From Theodoxus fluviatilis (lineage: Eukaryota; Mollusca; Gastropoda; Cycloneritida; Neritidae): 64,000 nt of DNA. This document shows positions 14,601 to 22,425 of this stretch, piece by piece. The notes beneath the pieces are model-generated. The model did not search any database and was not told the origin of the DNA. It saw nothing but the letters and a program-made list of their open reading frames with translations. How positions within the stretch are numbered: position 1 is the stretch's first letter; the number at the start of each line of letters is the position of its first letter. Position numbers and translations under genes: made by a program. The stretch covers positions 1-64,000 of the forward strand of contig JAWQFJ010001209.1 of assembly GCA_034096865.1 (NCBI GenBank), given 5' to 3'.

Positions 14601-17600
14601 TTTTCCTGGTGTACCCGATAAGACCCAAAAATGCGGAAATACACATGCTTGGCTTAGAATTTTTCTGTTTGTCTCAGGTGTGACTTTTCTGCTCAAATAG
14701 ACTCCCAAAGTGTGTCTGATATATCAGAAGTCATTTCTGGAAAGATTCATGTTGATATGAGTAGTTTTATTATTTTTGCTGTTTTTTATCCATAAATTTT
14801 CACAAAAAATCAAGAAAAATTTAGAGTTACTGCCCTTGTATGCAAATGACCTTGTCCAGAAAAAGTTCATTTTGTATTCAGTATCTGCCCTGTTCATTTT
14901 ACTTTAATAAAATGTATAGTTTTATACACTTCAGTGTTCTGGTTGTTTTTTAATCTTTTTTCTCCTGAACTCACCAATATTTTCACAAAAGTTGGAAATA
15001 GTTACGGAAGTGTAAGGGTTAAACGACTTCCTCTCGATTGCGACTTGAAAAATTTTAACGAATGTATTTTCCTATCAAAGTGACTTCTCTTAAACAACTT
15101 CCTCCAAAATGCACCCTGCGACCGTCAATCTTCGGCATTATAACGACTTACCTAGATTTCCCCAAACTGCAGTCCCTTTAGCAGCACATGCAACTGCAGT
15201 TACTGTCCATTCCAAAATGACAGCTTTTGCGAATGCTGTTATGCACACTTAGTGCAGTAGGAGTTACTTCATGTTCTGTAAGGATTGTCTGCCGTCCAGT
15301 GATGTCTCCCAAGACCAAGCAACTTGTGGTCAAGGGGCAGACAACTTTCATGCATTACAGAATAACGCTTTCATCCGAAAGAAAAATGTTTAGCTTCGTA
15401 ATAAACTTGTCACAAAAGTTTCATGAGATAACTGTCTGAAATTTCCAGCCATCGCAGGTTCAACAGTTTGAGTCTTATACCCGTAGGTAAAAATAGTATC
15501 AACTCGCAGCGAGCGAGCTGCTGCACCAGTGACTGAAGAGGCAGAGGCTGCTACTGGCGGCCTGGTTTTTTATTTGCTGCGAACCGTGTCTGCATCGATT
15601 TACAGGTGGCGAGGAGACAGAGGCTACTCCAATGGCAGCACTGACAGTGACCATAGTGGTCTGGCATTCGTCAGGTTCAAGTTAAATTAGGTTGAAGTTA
15701 GGTCAATTTTCCTATTGGCATTTCAATTAGCATGGAGTTAGGGTTAAAAAAAGAACAAAATGATCAAGTAAACAGTTACAGCGATACCATCTATTAGTAT
15801 ATATTTCAACAAAAAATCCCTTAAAGGCATTAATCAAGTAAGGTGCCCTTGAAACAGCTGGAAACTTTGCAGTCAAAATTGAACCTATGTAAGTCACCTA
15901 ATCGGTTACGTCATTTGCAAGTAGCAGTTGTATTCATGTACATTATATCATGCACTATATCAGCCTCTTCAAAGTTCCTTTATCTCCTGTATTCTGCTCA
16001 TACATGTAGGAGGTCTAGCTTACTCCAAGTTAACAGTAAAAAGATGTATTGTGCATGTATTGCATTGTGTTTTATGTTGGCATTATTCCTATATATAATA
16101 CTTTATGTTCATTTTATTAAATTCTACTTACCTCCATTTTACAACTCCCTCCAAATTACGACCTGATTTGGTAGGTTTTTCAAATAACGCAAAATAGAGG
16201 TTTTACTGTAGTACTTTCCTCACTACCACCTCTACTAATAGTCCATGACCGACACCTCAGCTGCTGCTGCTGCTAATTTGCTGCTGTCACTCTCTGTATT
16301 ATTAGTACCACCACCACCACTACTGCTACTGCTAGTGCTACTACTTATACCATTACTTTTGCTATTACTAAAACCACTACATCTGCTGCTGTCACTCTTT
16401 GTATTTGAAGTACCACCACCACCACTACTGCTACTGCTACTACTTATACCATTACTTTTGCTATTACTAAAACCACTACATCTGCTGCTGTCACTCTTTG
16501 TATTAGAAGTACCACCACCACCACTACTACTACTGCTACTACTTATACCACTACTATTGCTATTACTAAAACCACTACATCTGCTGCTGCTGTCACTCTT
16601 TGTATTAGAAGTACCACCACCACCACTACTACTACATGTGTAGTACTTTCATCCGCACCACAACACAAAAACTTTCATCACCACCACCACTACTACTACT
16701 GCTACTACTTATACCTCTACTTTTGCTATTACTAAAACCACTACATCTGCTGCTGTCACTCTTTGTATTATTAGTACCACCACCACCACTACTACTACTG
16801 CTACTACTTATACCACTACTTTTGCTATTACTAAAACCACTACATCTGCTGCTCCTGTCACTCTTTGTATTATTAGTACCACCACCACCACTACTACTAC
16901 TATATGTATAATACATTCATCACCTTCACCAACACTAAACACTCCATCGCCATCACCACCACCACTACTACTGCTACTACTTATACCACTACTTTTGCTA
17001 TTACTAAAACCACTACATCTGCTGCTGCTGTCACTCTTTGTATAAGTAGCACCACCACCATTACTACTACTACATGTATAATACATTCATCACCTTCACC
17101 AACACTAAACACTCCATCACCATCACCACCACCACTACTACTGCTACTACCTATACCTCTACTTTTGCTATTACTAAAACACTACTTCTGCTGCTGCTAC
17201 TTATGCCACCACTGCTACTGCTACTGCTGCTGCTGCTGTTGTCAGCACTGCTGCTACCTCCTTTGTTGCTGCTGCTACTGTTGCTATGCAGCTGCTGCAT
17301 TTTATGATGTATGTGACTGCTATTACTGCAATACTACAATTACTGCTGTTTTACTTTTACCAATACTGCTTGCTACAACTGCTTGTTCTACTACTGCTGT
17401 TACTGGTAGTGACCTGCACTGCCTCCCCATTCACCTTTGAATCAATTACAAAACATTGTGCCATGTGTACAAATGTGTCAATGGAGCAGCCTCAAAGTAT
17501 CTGACTGAACTCCTCATGAAATATGTACCTGGCAGAGTCCTTAGATCGTCATCATGGACACTAGTCCAAGCTCCATGATGCAACAACAGGAAATGTGTAG

Positions 17601-17901
17601 AGATATAGACTTCTCAAAGGCAGGACCAAAACTGGAATGGCCCTCCAGTGAAGCTCCCAAAGTTACCGTCCAGATTAAAGACCCATCTATTTAAATGTTA
17701 ATGGTGTTGAGCGCCTCGAGCATGCCCCTGGGCCTGAGATTTTGGCGCTATGATAGAGCCAAGACATGCATACATACATTATACAACCTATGCAGCTGTT
17801 ACAGCTGCTTCTTGTGTGGTAGCTTCCACACAAAACAGTTTTTCCTCAGCCAGCTCCCGTGTTCATACAGCACATTTTGTTAGAAATGCATTTTTTCTTT
17901 C

Positions 17902-17960
<59 letters not shown>

Positions 17961-18926
17961 AATAGAGAAGTAAAGTTGTGCATGAAGCCAATTTGTGAGC
18001 TTGCTTTCAGCACTGAATGAAAGGAGAGAGACACACAACTTGCATTTGTTGACACTATGTTAATAGTTCAAAATGGAACATATTACAAACTGGGATGTAC
18101 TATACAATTGTCTTGCATCAGTTGATCAGAAAGTGTTCAATATACCACTTATTTTGCAGTAGTCATGAAAATGTCCACAAATGACTATGTGAATCAAAAG
18201 CACCCCAAATGTTACACTTTTTGTTCTCTAAAAACACAATGCTGAAAGTCTGCAGGGGAAAGAGACAAAGTTCAGGACCTCAGATTCAATGTCCTTCCTG
18301 CCTTCTTTGGGTCATGATATTCTGACATCAGATCCAGTTAGAAAGCTATGCCCAAATTTCATAATATATACAGCACTGAAAACCTGCAGGGGAGAAACAG
18401 ATAAAGTTTATAATTATAACCTTCAGCTGTAAGTCTCTCCTGCCTTCACTTGGTCATGATAGCATTTTCAAAATGCTTTGTAGCCTGACTGGCACCAGAT
18501 TTAGATGTATGTTGGGTAGCATTGGATTCTAGGGCATTGCCTGGTGCTGAAGTGAATGTGTGCCTGTTGCAGGCGACTGTCCCCCAGCCAGAAGGACAAC
18601 CTTGTGGCCCACATCATTGTCCTTGCCCTGCACATCAACAACTTCTTGCTGCCCATTCGACACATTGCTGCCGATCTCAAGTTGATGGGTGTCAAGTGAG
18701 TGACTTTTATTGTGCCTTCTCATCTCCCTCTAGCAGAAAAACTCACTCTGGGTTATTTGTTTGCCCTGTCAGACAGAGACTGTTAAGTATGGGCAATATC
18801 TCACTGCCAGGTCGGTCTAGTCTTGCTCTTGATACTGGATTATATCTGATCCACATTTTTGCATGATGTTCTGTGTGCAAGTGTGTGTAGATACAAATGT
18901 GTGGTATAGGGCACGTGTGTGAGTGA

Positions 18927-18987
<61 letters not shown>

Positions 18988-19823
18988 AAACAATTATCAG
19001 TACTTTCACAATGTCATGAATGCATTACATTTTAAACTAAAGGAATGCAATTGTGATTGCATTTAATTGTATTGTAATGAGATGGAGGAGGTGTTAGAGA
19101 AAAAAACATTTTTTGGACAAAAATAAAAAAATTCTGATGCAGTATTTGCCTTGTAGCCAATGGAAAAGACCGTGATTCTGATATTTTTCTTAGTGCATTC
19201 TCTCTTGAATGTTTATTGGTCATAGAATGGAATATTCATTTTAAACTCCCCCTCCATCCTTTCTGATATCAATGGCCTGTTCTTAAGAATGAGTTTATTT
19301 ATTTCAGGAAAGATTTATGATGGGTAAATTCACTAGACCCTTCAAATCATGACTGAAAAAAATAATGAAATTGAAATTTTCCGAAGACGGGATTTACCTA
19401 GGGAGATAGTGTTAAGTAATTTTGAAAAGTTTTATCAGGATATGTATGCATATTAAGAGGGTTATATAGCAGGATGATATGTTGCAGGTTGCACTGTCCT
19501 TCTTAATAACTACATTGCCTTTGATCTATGAACTGCAGACTCAAAGTAGTCAAGGATAAAAACAGTATGGCCAAAGAAAGTTTATAATGAGCAATGCATT
19601 TCTCTCTGTATAGGACCCCTTCACAATCTGTAACTGGTCTAGAGACTTTTCCCCCACATTTTCTTTCAGATTTTTGAACAGAGCTCAGGCATTGGGATGT
19701 TGCGCCACTAAAAAGAAGGCAACGGAAAAGAATGGATGGACGGAAGATGAGAAATATGTCCAACTGAAACTGCCACTGAAGTTCCCCACTGGCCACTCTA
19801 TGGGTAGCAGGCGCAAGAAATAA
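412..19823 (+). CDS. POLR1E: DNA-directed RNA polymerase I subunit RPA49 (POLR1E/PAF53), complete, 12 coding exons
   Basis: Joining 412-457, 870-961, 2341-2402, 2993-3090, 5411-5475, 6456-6612, 6970-7062, 8252-8348, 9097-9236, 9900-9996, 18573-18695 and 19670-19823 gives an uninterrupted 1224-nt CDS (407 aa), close to the 419 aa of the human protein. RPA49 forms a TFIIF-like heterodimer with RPA34.5/PAF49 (POLR1G) on RNA polymerase I in the nucleolus and supports rRNA initiation and elongation. Residues 1 to about 105 correspond to the dimerisation beta-barrel (NTYVGDE and RYYIAKFNRR match the human segments around LSYVGNNFG and RHFVGILNKT). A charged linker follows. Residues from about 200 to 357 correspond to the tandem winged-helix domain, with ILSAVEMEALEEAVDELL and AHIIVLALHINNFLLPIRH as landmarks. 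The ATG at 412 has A at -3 and G at +4. Splice sites are GT-AG except a GC donor after exon 8. Intron 10 is 8.6 kb of repeats. Homology was judged by eye against remembered human sequence. Confidence 0.93.
643..699. repeat. (TG)n microsatellite, POLR1E intron 1
   Basis: Almost uninterrupted TG dinucleotides with one early CG interruption. Confidence 0.97.
870..961 (+). CDS. POLR1E: POLR1E exon 2
   Basis: This exon has 92 nt (residues 16-46). The acceptor is ttttacag and the donor gtaagt starts at 962. It goes from phase 1 to phase 0. It encodes RFLHADMTDSASGDVNLK and the following FVKESTQQQKL, part of the N-terminal dimerisation domain. Confidence 0.85.
2341..2402 (+). CDS. POLR1E: POLR1E exon 3
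   Basis: This exon has 62 nt (residues 47-67), acceptor tattgcag and donor gtaagc. It encodes VAAVSGNTYVGDEVDKSSGC. The NTYVG segment aligns with LSYVG of human POLR1E. Confidence 0.88.
2474..2598. repeat. Compound (GT)n/TTAAT minisatellite and (GA)n tract, POLR1E intron 3
   Basis: Several 14-bp units of the form GTGTGTGTTAATGT are followed by TG repeats, then about 24 uninterrupted GA units at 2551-2598. Apparent Ser-Leu ORFs here only translate the repeat. Confidence 0.95.
2993..3090 (+). CDS. POLR1E: POLR1E exon 4
   Basis: This exon has 98 nt (residues 67-100), acceptor gtttcag and donor gtaagt. It encodes YYIAKFNRRKSKLRVYSARV and FSMGHYDEDFL, matching human RHFVGILNKTSGQMEVYDAE plus LFNMQPLF. 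It is the clearest landmark of the N-terminal domain. Confidence 0.92.
3265..4835. repeat. 35-bp minisatellite, about 45 copies, POLR1E intron 4
   Basis: The unit is AGACTCACCTCATCTCTGTA followed by TGCAATGTGTAGAAT (35 bp), repeated head to tail for about 1.57 kb. Variant units (GATTCACC for GACTCACC, GCATTGTG for GCAATGTG, and a 33-bp form lacking GT) recur at 175-bp spacing in the right half, showing a five-unit higher-order repeat. No spacers separate the units. Confidence 0.98.
5411..5475 (+). CDS. POLR1E: POLR1E exon 5
   Basis: This exon has 65 nt (residues 100-121), acceptor ctttcag and donor gtaaat, from phase 1 to phase 0. It encodes HEKEELEKDAAMRLLQLSNR, a charged helix at the start of the linker. 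Confidence 0.85.
6456..6612 (+). CDS. POLR1E: POLR1E exon 6
   Basis: This exon has 157 nt (residues 122-174), acceptor tgctcag and donor gtgagt. VNKLTESFGASWKKRTVRER aligns with human KMDSCIEAFGTTKQKRALNT. The rest is acidic or basic linker ending EGDLEAKL. Confidence 0.9.
6970..7062 (+). CDS. POLR1E: POLR1E exon 7
   Basis: This exon has 93 nt (residues 174-205), acceptor cttcttcag and donor gtaagt at 7063. It encodes KFGPPCNKEAESLEEAYPLN, comparable to human LYLPPCYDDA in the linker. Its last ~28 nt plus donor are the seed of the tandem array that follows. Confidence 0.87.
7035..7685. repeat. ~95-bp tandem array copying the end of POLR1E exon 7 and its splice donor
   Basis: Starting inside exon 7, units carrying GAAGAAACCTACCCTCTG, then AACGGCAGTAAG or a variant, then GCAGCAATCATTGTGTTTG and ACACATGTGT recur about seven times to 7685. 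Further units lie at 8081-8135 and, degenerate, at 8160-8195, beyond an inserted MITE. Each unit keeps exon-like coding text and most keep a GTAAG-like donor, but none has an acceptor. POLR1E phase requires the first donor (7063). Confidence 0.9.
7715..8074. mobile_element. MITE with CAGACCTG terminal inverted repeats and 6-bp TSD (copy 1)
   Basis: The 360-bp element begins CAGACCTGCCAA and ends TTGGCAGGTCTG, a 12-bp perfect inverted repeat. It is flanked by TACACA at 7709-7714 and 8075-8080. Removing it and one TACACA restores the tandem-array unit it interrupts, which confirms the boundaries. The interior has short tandem TACGCT motifs and poly-C tracts and no transposase, so it is non-autonomous. 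The superfamily is uncertain (an hAT relative with 6-bp duplications, or Dada-like). Confidence 0.85.
8252..8348 (+). CDS. POLR1E: POLR1E exon 8 (followed by a GC donor)
   Basis: This exon has 97 nt (residues 205-237), acceptor tttgtacag. It encodes ILSAVEMEALEEAVDELLD, aligning with human LLSPAEYEALQSPSEAF at the start of the winged-helix region. The donor is AG|GCAAGT, a standard GC-AG intron form. No GT in the right phase lies close by. Confidence 0.9.
8457..8596. repeat. Two-copy 70-bp direct repeat, POLR1E intron 8
   Basis: Two adjacent 70-bp units beginning CCTGGAAAATA and ending CAACTTGATAC differ at only a few positions. Confidence 0.93.
9097..9236 (+). CDS. POLR1E: POLR1E exon 9
   Basis: This exon has 140 nt (residues 237-284), acceptor ttgatag and donor gtagga. 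It encodes YPSYVLAQLQLLPMDTKMRR and a hydrophobic helix CCLLLYVSYLIHLHQMKASQ, equivalent to human FVIEALKSLPSDVESRDRQA onward. Confidence 0.92.
9900..9996 (+). CDS. POLR1E: POLR1E exon 10
   Basis: This exon has 97 nt (residues 284-316), acceptor tcttccag and donor gtaggt. LIRKKLLSQFAHLTMG aligns with human IINTKLLKHFTCLTYN. The following intron is 8576 nt and repeat-filled. Confidence 0.92.
10030..10431. repeat. Imperfect trinucleotide array (TAC/CAC/TGC), left part
   Basis: A degenerate run of ACT, ACC and TGC triplets with internal ~110-bp similarity (blocks carrying CACCTCTACTAAAAATTCCA). It is separated from the similar array at 16211-17400 by the pogo-like element, so the two are probably one original array split by insertion. 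Confidence 0.85.
10808..11154 (+). pseudogene. PB1 transposase N-terminal fragment
   Basis: An acidic, serine-rich start (MSEEDDSSEWDSETDRSDED) leads, after a frame change near 11000, into VDFFDLVFPQDAIDLLVEQ and TNLYA, the conserved N-terminal motif of piggyBac transposases. The reading frame then stops where the insert begins. Confidence 0.85.
11143..12820. mobile_element. Unclassified ~1.7-kb insertion splitting the PB1 transposase
   Basis: The transposase text breaks after the codons for TNLYA and resumes at QAKLANWKNPITPRGDA near 12824. The sequence between is GC-rich in its right half, with no recognised domain. GTCGC occurs at both junctions (about 11137-11141 and 12816-12820) as a possible 5-bp duplication. 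A solo LTR or Transib-like element is conceivable, but no clear TG..CA or inverted ends were seen. Confidence 0.5.
12824..13518 (+). pseudogene. PB1 transposase middle fragment
   Basis: NWKNPITPRGDA is followed, in another frame, by WDYDTSPVEMRAFIGMLFFM, then PEFTARFTRRR, a TGA at 13294, then LWSNLHLADNEAPRPGDPHY and the first catalytic block TSVDEIIIKGKGRNPIKQYR. The conserved DNFFTS and KWW blocks are absent, so only the first DDE aspartate remains. The copy is non-functional. Confidence 0.88.
13447..14950. repeat. ~385-410-bp tandem repeat in the PB1 3' region, about 4 copies
   Basis: Blocks containing GCAAATGAGGTTGTTTAGGA and ACCATAGACTGTACAGTTTT start near 13720, 14120, 14480 and, diverged, 14840. 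The first two copies also repeat the catalytic block (GGAAGGGCAGGAACCCGATC near 13470 and 13870), so the unit was amplified out of the transposase 3' end. Confidence 0.9.
16211..17400. repeat. Imperfect trinucleotide array with ~100-130-bp higher-order units, right part
   Basis: Triplets ACT, ACC and TGC are organised into units containing CCACTACTTTTGCTATTACT and TCTGCTGCTGTCACTCTTTG, repeated about eight times. Poly-Leu, poly-Ser or poly-Thr ORFs in any frame are repeat translation, not genes. Confidence 0.93.
17414..17765 (+). mobile_element. CR1/L2-type non-LTR retrotransposon 3' remnant
   Basis: A conceptual translation with stops reads LHCLPIHL*INYKTLCHVYK, CVNGAASKYLTELLMKYVPG, RVLRSSSWTLVQAP and finally LPSRLKTHLFK near 17694. 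This is the characteristic C-terminal text of CR1/L2/Jockey reverse transcriptases (LHWLPI, YKxLxxxYK, LRSS, LKTHLF). The following GCGCCTCGAGCATG to GCGCTATGAT stretch resembles the 3' tail of such elements. It is 5'-truncated and decayed. Confidence 0.85.
17903..17958. repeat. (TG)n microsatellite, POLR1E intron 10
   Basis: About 28 uninterrupted TG units. Confidence 0.98.
18573..18695 (+). CDS. POLR1E: POLR1E exon 11
   Basis: This exon has 123 nt (residues 317-357), acceptor ctgttgcag and donor gtgagt. It encodes LSPSQKDNLVAHIIVLALHI, aligning with human AKITAYVIILALHI, the hallmark of the second winged helix. Confidence 0.94.
18930..18984. repeat. (GT)n microsatellite, POLR1E intron 11
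   Basis: About 27 GT units. Confidence 0.98.
19670..19823 (+). CDS. POLR1E: POLR1E exon 12 (stop codon)
   Basis: This exon has 154 nt including TAA at 19821-19823, acceptor ttctttcag. It encodes FLNRAQALGCCATKKKATEK and a lysine/arginine-rich tail ending SMGSRRKK. A basic C-terminus is also typical of the human protein. Confidence 0.9.
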
Positions 19824-20027
19824 ACAGCACTGCAGGCTATGCTGTAGAGGTGCTTGTTGGTGCTGCCTGTTGCTGGCTTTGCCAGTGCTGCTAGAGCTGT
19901 GAATGCTCCAAGACCTCAGCATTCCTGCTGATCATGTAGGCTTCTTGGCAGCATAAATTGTTTGAAGTTCTCTACCAAGAAAGTTTACTCTTGGGTGTTT
20001 GTCTATTCAAATATGTATGCAGATTGG

Positions 20028-20029
<2 letters not shown>

Positions 20030-20091
<62 letters not shown>

Positions 20092-20182
20092 TACCATTGA
20101 CGTTGGTGTTAGGCATTTTGAAGAGTGGGGGAATCTCTTCTCTTTAGAAGTGGACATATACATATTTTTGTATGTACTTGAA

Positions 20183-20246
<64 letters not shown>
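20030..20246. repeat. (TG)n and (TC)n microsatellites in the POLR1E 3' UTR
   Basis: TG tract at 20030-20090 and CT tract at 20186-20246, both downstream of the stop codon and upstream of the first poly(A) signal candidate. Confidence 0.97.
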
Positions 20247-20249
<3 letters not shown>

Positions 20250-20663
20250 CCTCCTTGACCATTGTATGAGTGGACAGATTGACCATTGTATGAGTGGACA
20301 GAAGCATTTATTTCACTAGACATGGCTCAGCATGCATTCATGACAGTCAGAATTCTTCAGATCCCATGCTTCAAATATGGAGGAATTGTGTTCTCGAGTT
20401 TTTTCAGCACATGAAGATGGTCACCTTGCAGAATTTGAATTTTCTGAGCTGTGAGGCATCAAAGATTAATTGCCCATTCTTGAACTTGAAGTGCCAGAAG
20501 CTGTGCTAACTATCACATGATTCATCACTTGGAAAGCAAACTGCACACTTAAACTTGTTTCATTCTTGTCACTACCATGACTTTTACTAGCTTCTTAAAA
20601 CAATGATGTGTGTACCATTTGCACATAAAATCCTGTATTGAAGTCAGAAGCAACTTCCTTGTC

Positions 20664-20893
20664 AAAGGATTCTATGGCGTTTGACTTTGCAGCGAGACGC
20701 TGTGCCATGGTTCAATCCCATGGGCAGGAGAGATGGGGGCAAAAGTTTAAAAACAAATCATGTTGATCAAATAGAAAGTCACTTTGTCTGGTGTGAATGA
20801 TTGTGCATGAATGTGTAGGTGAACATCAATTGATGCTTCTGTTGCTAACTTTTAGACAAGAATGAAAGTTGTGATGTCTATGGGATCTTCCCA
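20664..20893 (+). mobile_element. tRNA-derived SINE (copy 1)
   Basis: The head carries GCTGTGCCATGGTTCAATCC, whose GGTTCAATCC fits a Pol III B box. The body continues to GTGATGTCTATGGGATCTTC. It matches, head to tail, the reverse complement of 29611-29865, which defines both as one SINE family. It lies within the probable POLR1E 3' UTR. Confidence 0.82.
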
Positions 20894-21194
20894 GTATCCA
20901 TGTTGTATTATTAATCCTATTCACACACCACATGCTGAGATGCCGTCTTTTCACACTGACCCCCATCCATGGCTCGGATCAGTGCATTGTTGGTTTGCCC
21001 TTCTTGTTGTTTACTTTGGTTGAAATACTTTCTATGAGAAATAAATTCACTGCCCGGGTACTTACTGATGCTTTTGAGCCCATTGTTAGTGGTGTTACCG
21101 ATACAGGCTGTTGTCATGGAGTTTCCACCTGCTGTTGGCTTCTCTGTGTTGGTTTCTCTGTGTCTCATGAAAGGTGCTGTGATGCTTCACAACA

Positions 21195-21200
21195 AATAAA
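21195..21200 (+). terminator. Candidate proximal poly(A) signal of POLR1E
   Basis: AATAAA about 1.37 kb after the stop codon, followed by a GT-rich stretch. A second candidate lies at 23830-23835. Which is used cannot be told from sequence. Confidence 0.4.
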
Positions 21201-22007
21201 AGGTGTTTTGCAAAACAAGCTGCCTTGTCTATGCAGAGGTAGTGTTTATGAGCTCAGGTGACAAGTCAGGTTCTCCAGCAATTCATTTGGACACTTTCTA
21301 ACTTCCATTACTCAGTTCTTTCTGCATACACACCAACATGAATTCACATGTCAGTTGATGATAAAGTTCCTCTTAATGTTGCACCCTCCTATGGTAGGAG
21401 AGGAGATGAGGAGGAGGAGGATAATGAGGAGGAAGATTTGTTAGTGGGTCATAGATACAGTTTAACATAGGAGCCAGGGTCTCTTTTGTGGGCTTTCAGT
21501 TCACCAAAGTTGCCTCAAAAACTGCCAGTGATGCAAGGCAAGTACCACCAGTTTTGCAGTGATGCAAGGCAAGTACCACCAGTTTGCTGAAGTACTAAGG
21601 CTGTTGCACAAGGTGAAACAAACATTTTTGCTTTAACCCACTCGCTTCGGATGGAACGCGCACGTTGCATCCCCCCTTCGCTTCGGGAGCGACGCACGCG
21701 TTTCATCTTACCCTCGCGGTGTTTACGTCGAGATCTAAAATTAGCAACGGTAATGGCCGACTTATCGCAATGCCTGCTGGGAAGCAGAGTGACTGCGCAC
21801 TACGCTAGTGAAAGTTTTATCGAAATCGGACAAGTTTTAGCTGTATTGTGGCGATTTTTGTCGAGATTTCGACTGACGTTCTGATTTTTTCGCGTCATCG
21901 CCGACTCCGCATCGGATAAGTGCGAAGGAAGCGACATCGATGCCGATTTTAATTCTGATTTCGACGATGTCGATGCGCCGGAAGATCCGCTTCAATAGGA
22001 CCAGTGG

Positions 22008-22226
22008 ATGCGAGAGATGTTGGAGGAGGAATCGTCGGAGGAAGAGTTTCTAGGCTTCCAAGGATCGTGGCAGACAGAAAATTTTCGTTCTCGCACACGA
22101 CACGCCTTTCGACGCGCTCAAGGAGTGAAGATTGGCATCCCCTCGGACGCAAAGCCTCTTCATGTCTTCTCTCTGATCTTCACACACGCGATGTGGGAAA
22201 ACGACTTGTGACAGAGACAAATCGAT

Positions 22227-22272
<46 letters not shown>

Positions 22273-22300
22273 GAATCCACCTCCTGCCAGCTCCAAGTAA
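22008..22300 (+). pseudogene. PB2 transposase N-terminal fragment running into a (GA)n tract
   Basis: The text SSEEEFLGFQGSWQTENFRS leads to KIGIPSDAKPLHVFSLIFTH and TETNRYAE, the piggyBac N-terminal motif. Directly after TETNRYAE the frame becomes a GA microsatellite (about 22231-22268, Arg-Glu repeats), so the rest of the ORF is lost. Confidence 0.82.
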
Positions 22301-22306
22301 TGTAAA

Positions 22307-22425
22307 AAAATCATGATTTTTGAAAGACTTTATCACTTGCTAATGCATGCCTATTTTTGAAAGACTTTATCACTTGCTAATTAATGCATGCCTATTTTTG
22401 AAAGACTTTATCACTTGCAAATGCA
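22307..22425. repeat. ~40-45-bp tandem repeat in PB2
   Basis: Three units containing TTTTTGAAAGACTTTATCAC and TTGCTAATGCATGCCTA. Confidence 0.9.

Larger units (their letters stand above)
10461..15022 (+). mobile_element. piggyBac element PB1, TTAA-flanked, decayed
   Basis: TTAA lies at 10461-10464 and 15019-15022, with a perfect 14-bp inverted repeat CCCTTACACTTCCG just inside each end. It holds + strand transposase remnants, an unrelated ~1.7-kb insertion and a 3' tandem array. TTAA duplication plus CCC-start ends plus the transposase fragments identify the piggyBac superfamily. It lies wholly inside the pogo-like element, so it is younger than that element. Confidence 0.95.
10432..16208. 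mobile_element. Tc1/mariner-pogo-like element (TA TSD), split by a piggyBac insertion
   Basis: The left end reads CAATAAAACCTCTATTTTACG and the right end in reverse complement reads CAGTAAAACCTCTATTTTGCG, a near-perfect 21-bp inverted repeat. TA dinucleotides flank both ends (10430-10431, 16209-16210). Removing the nested piggyBac leaves about 1.2 kb with no recognisable transposase, so this is a non-autonomous or decayed copy. TA duplication and CAGTAAAACC-type ends fit the pogo/Tigger branch by established knowledge. The family is an inference. Confidence 0.8.

Noticed and set aside
15301..15440. CENP-B/Tigger transposase start (ORF with MSPKTKQLVVK)
   Set aside because: Only a vague resemblance and no further helix-turn-helix or DDE text in any frame.
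16245..17440. Poly-Leu, poly-Ser and poly-Thr ORFs up to 178 aa
   Set aside because: Translations of the trinucleotide array on both strands. No start context, splice logic or homology.
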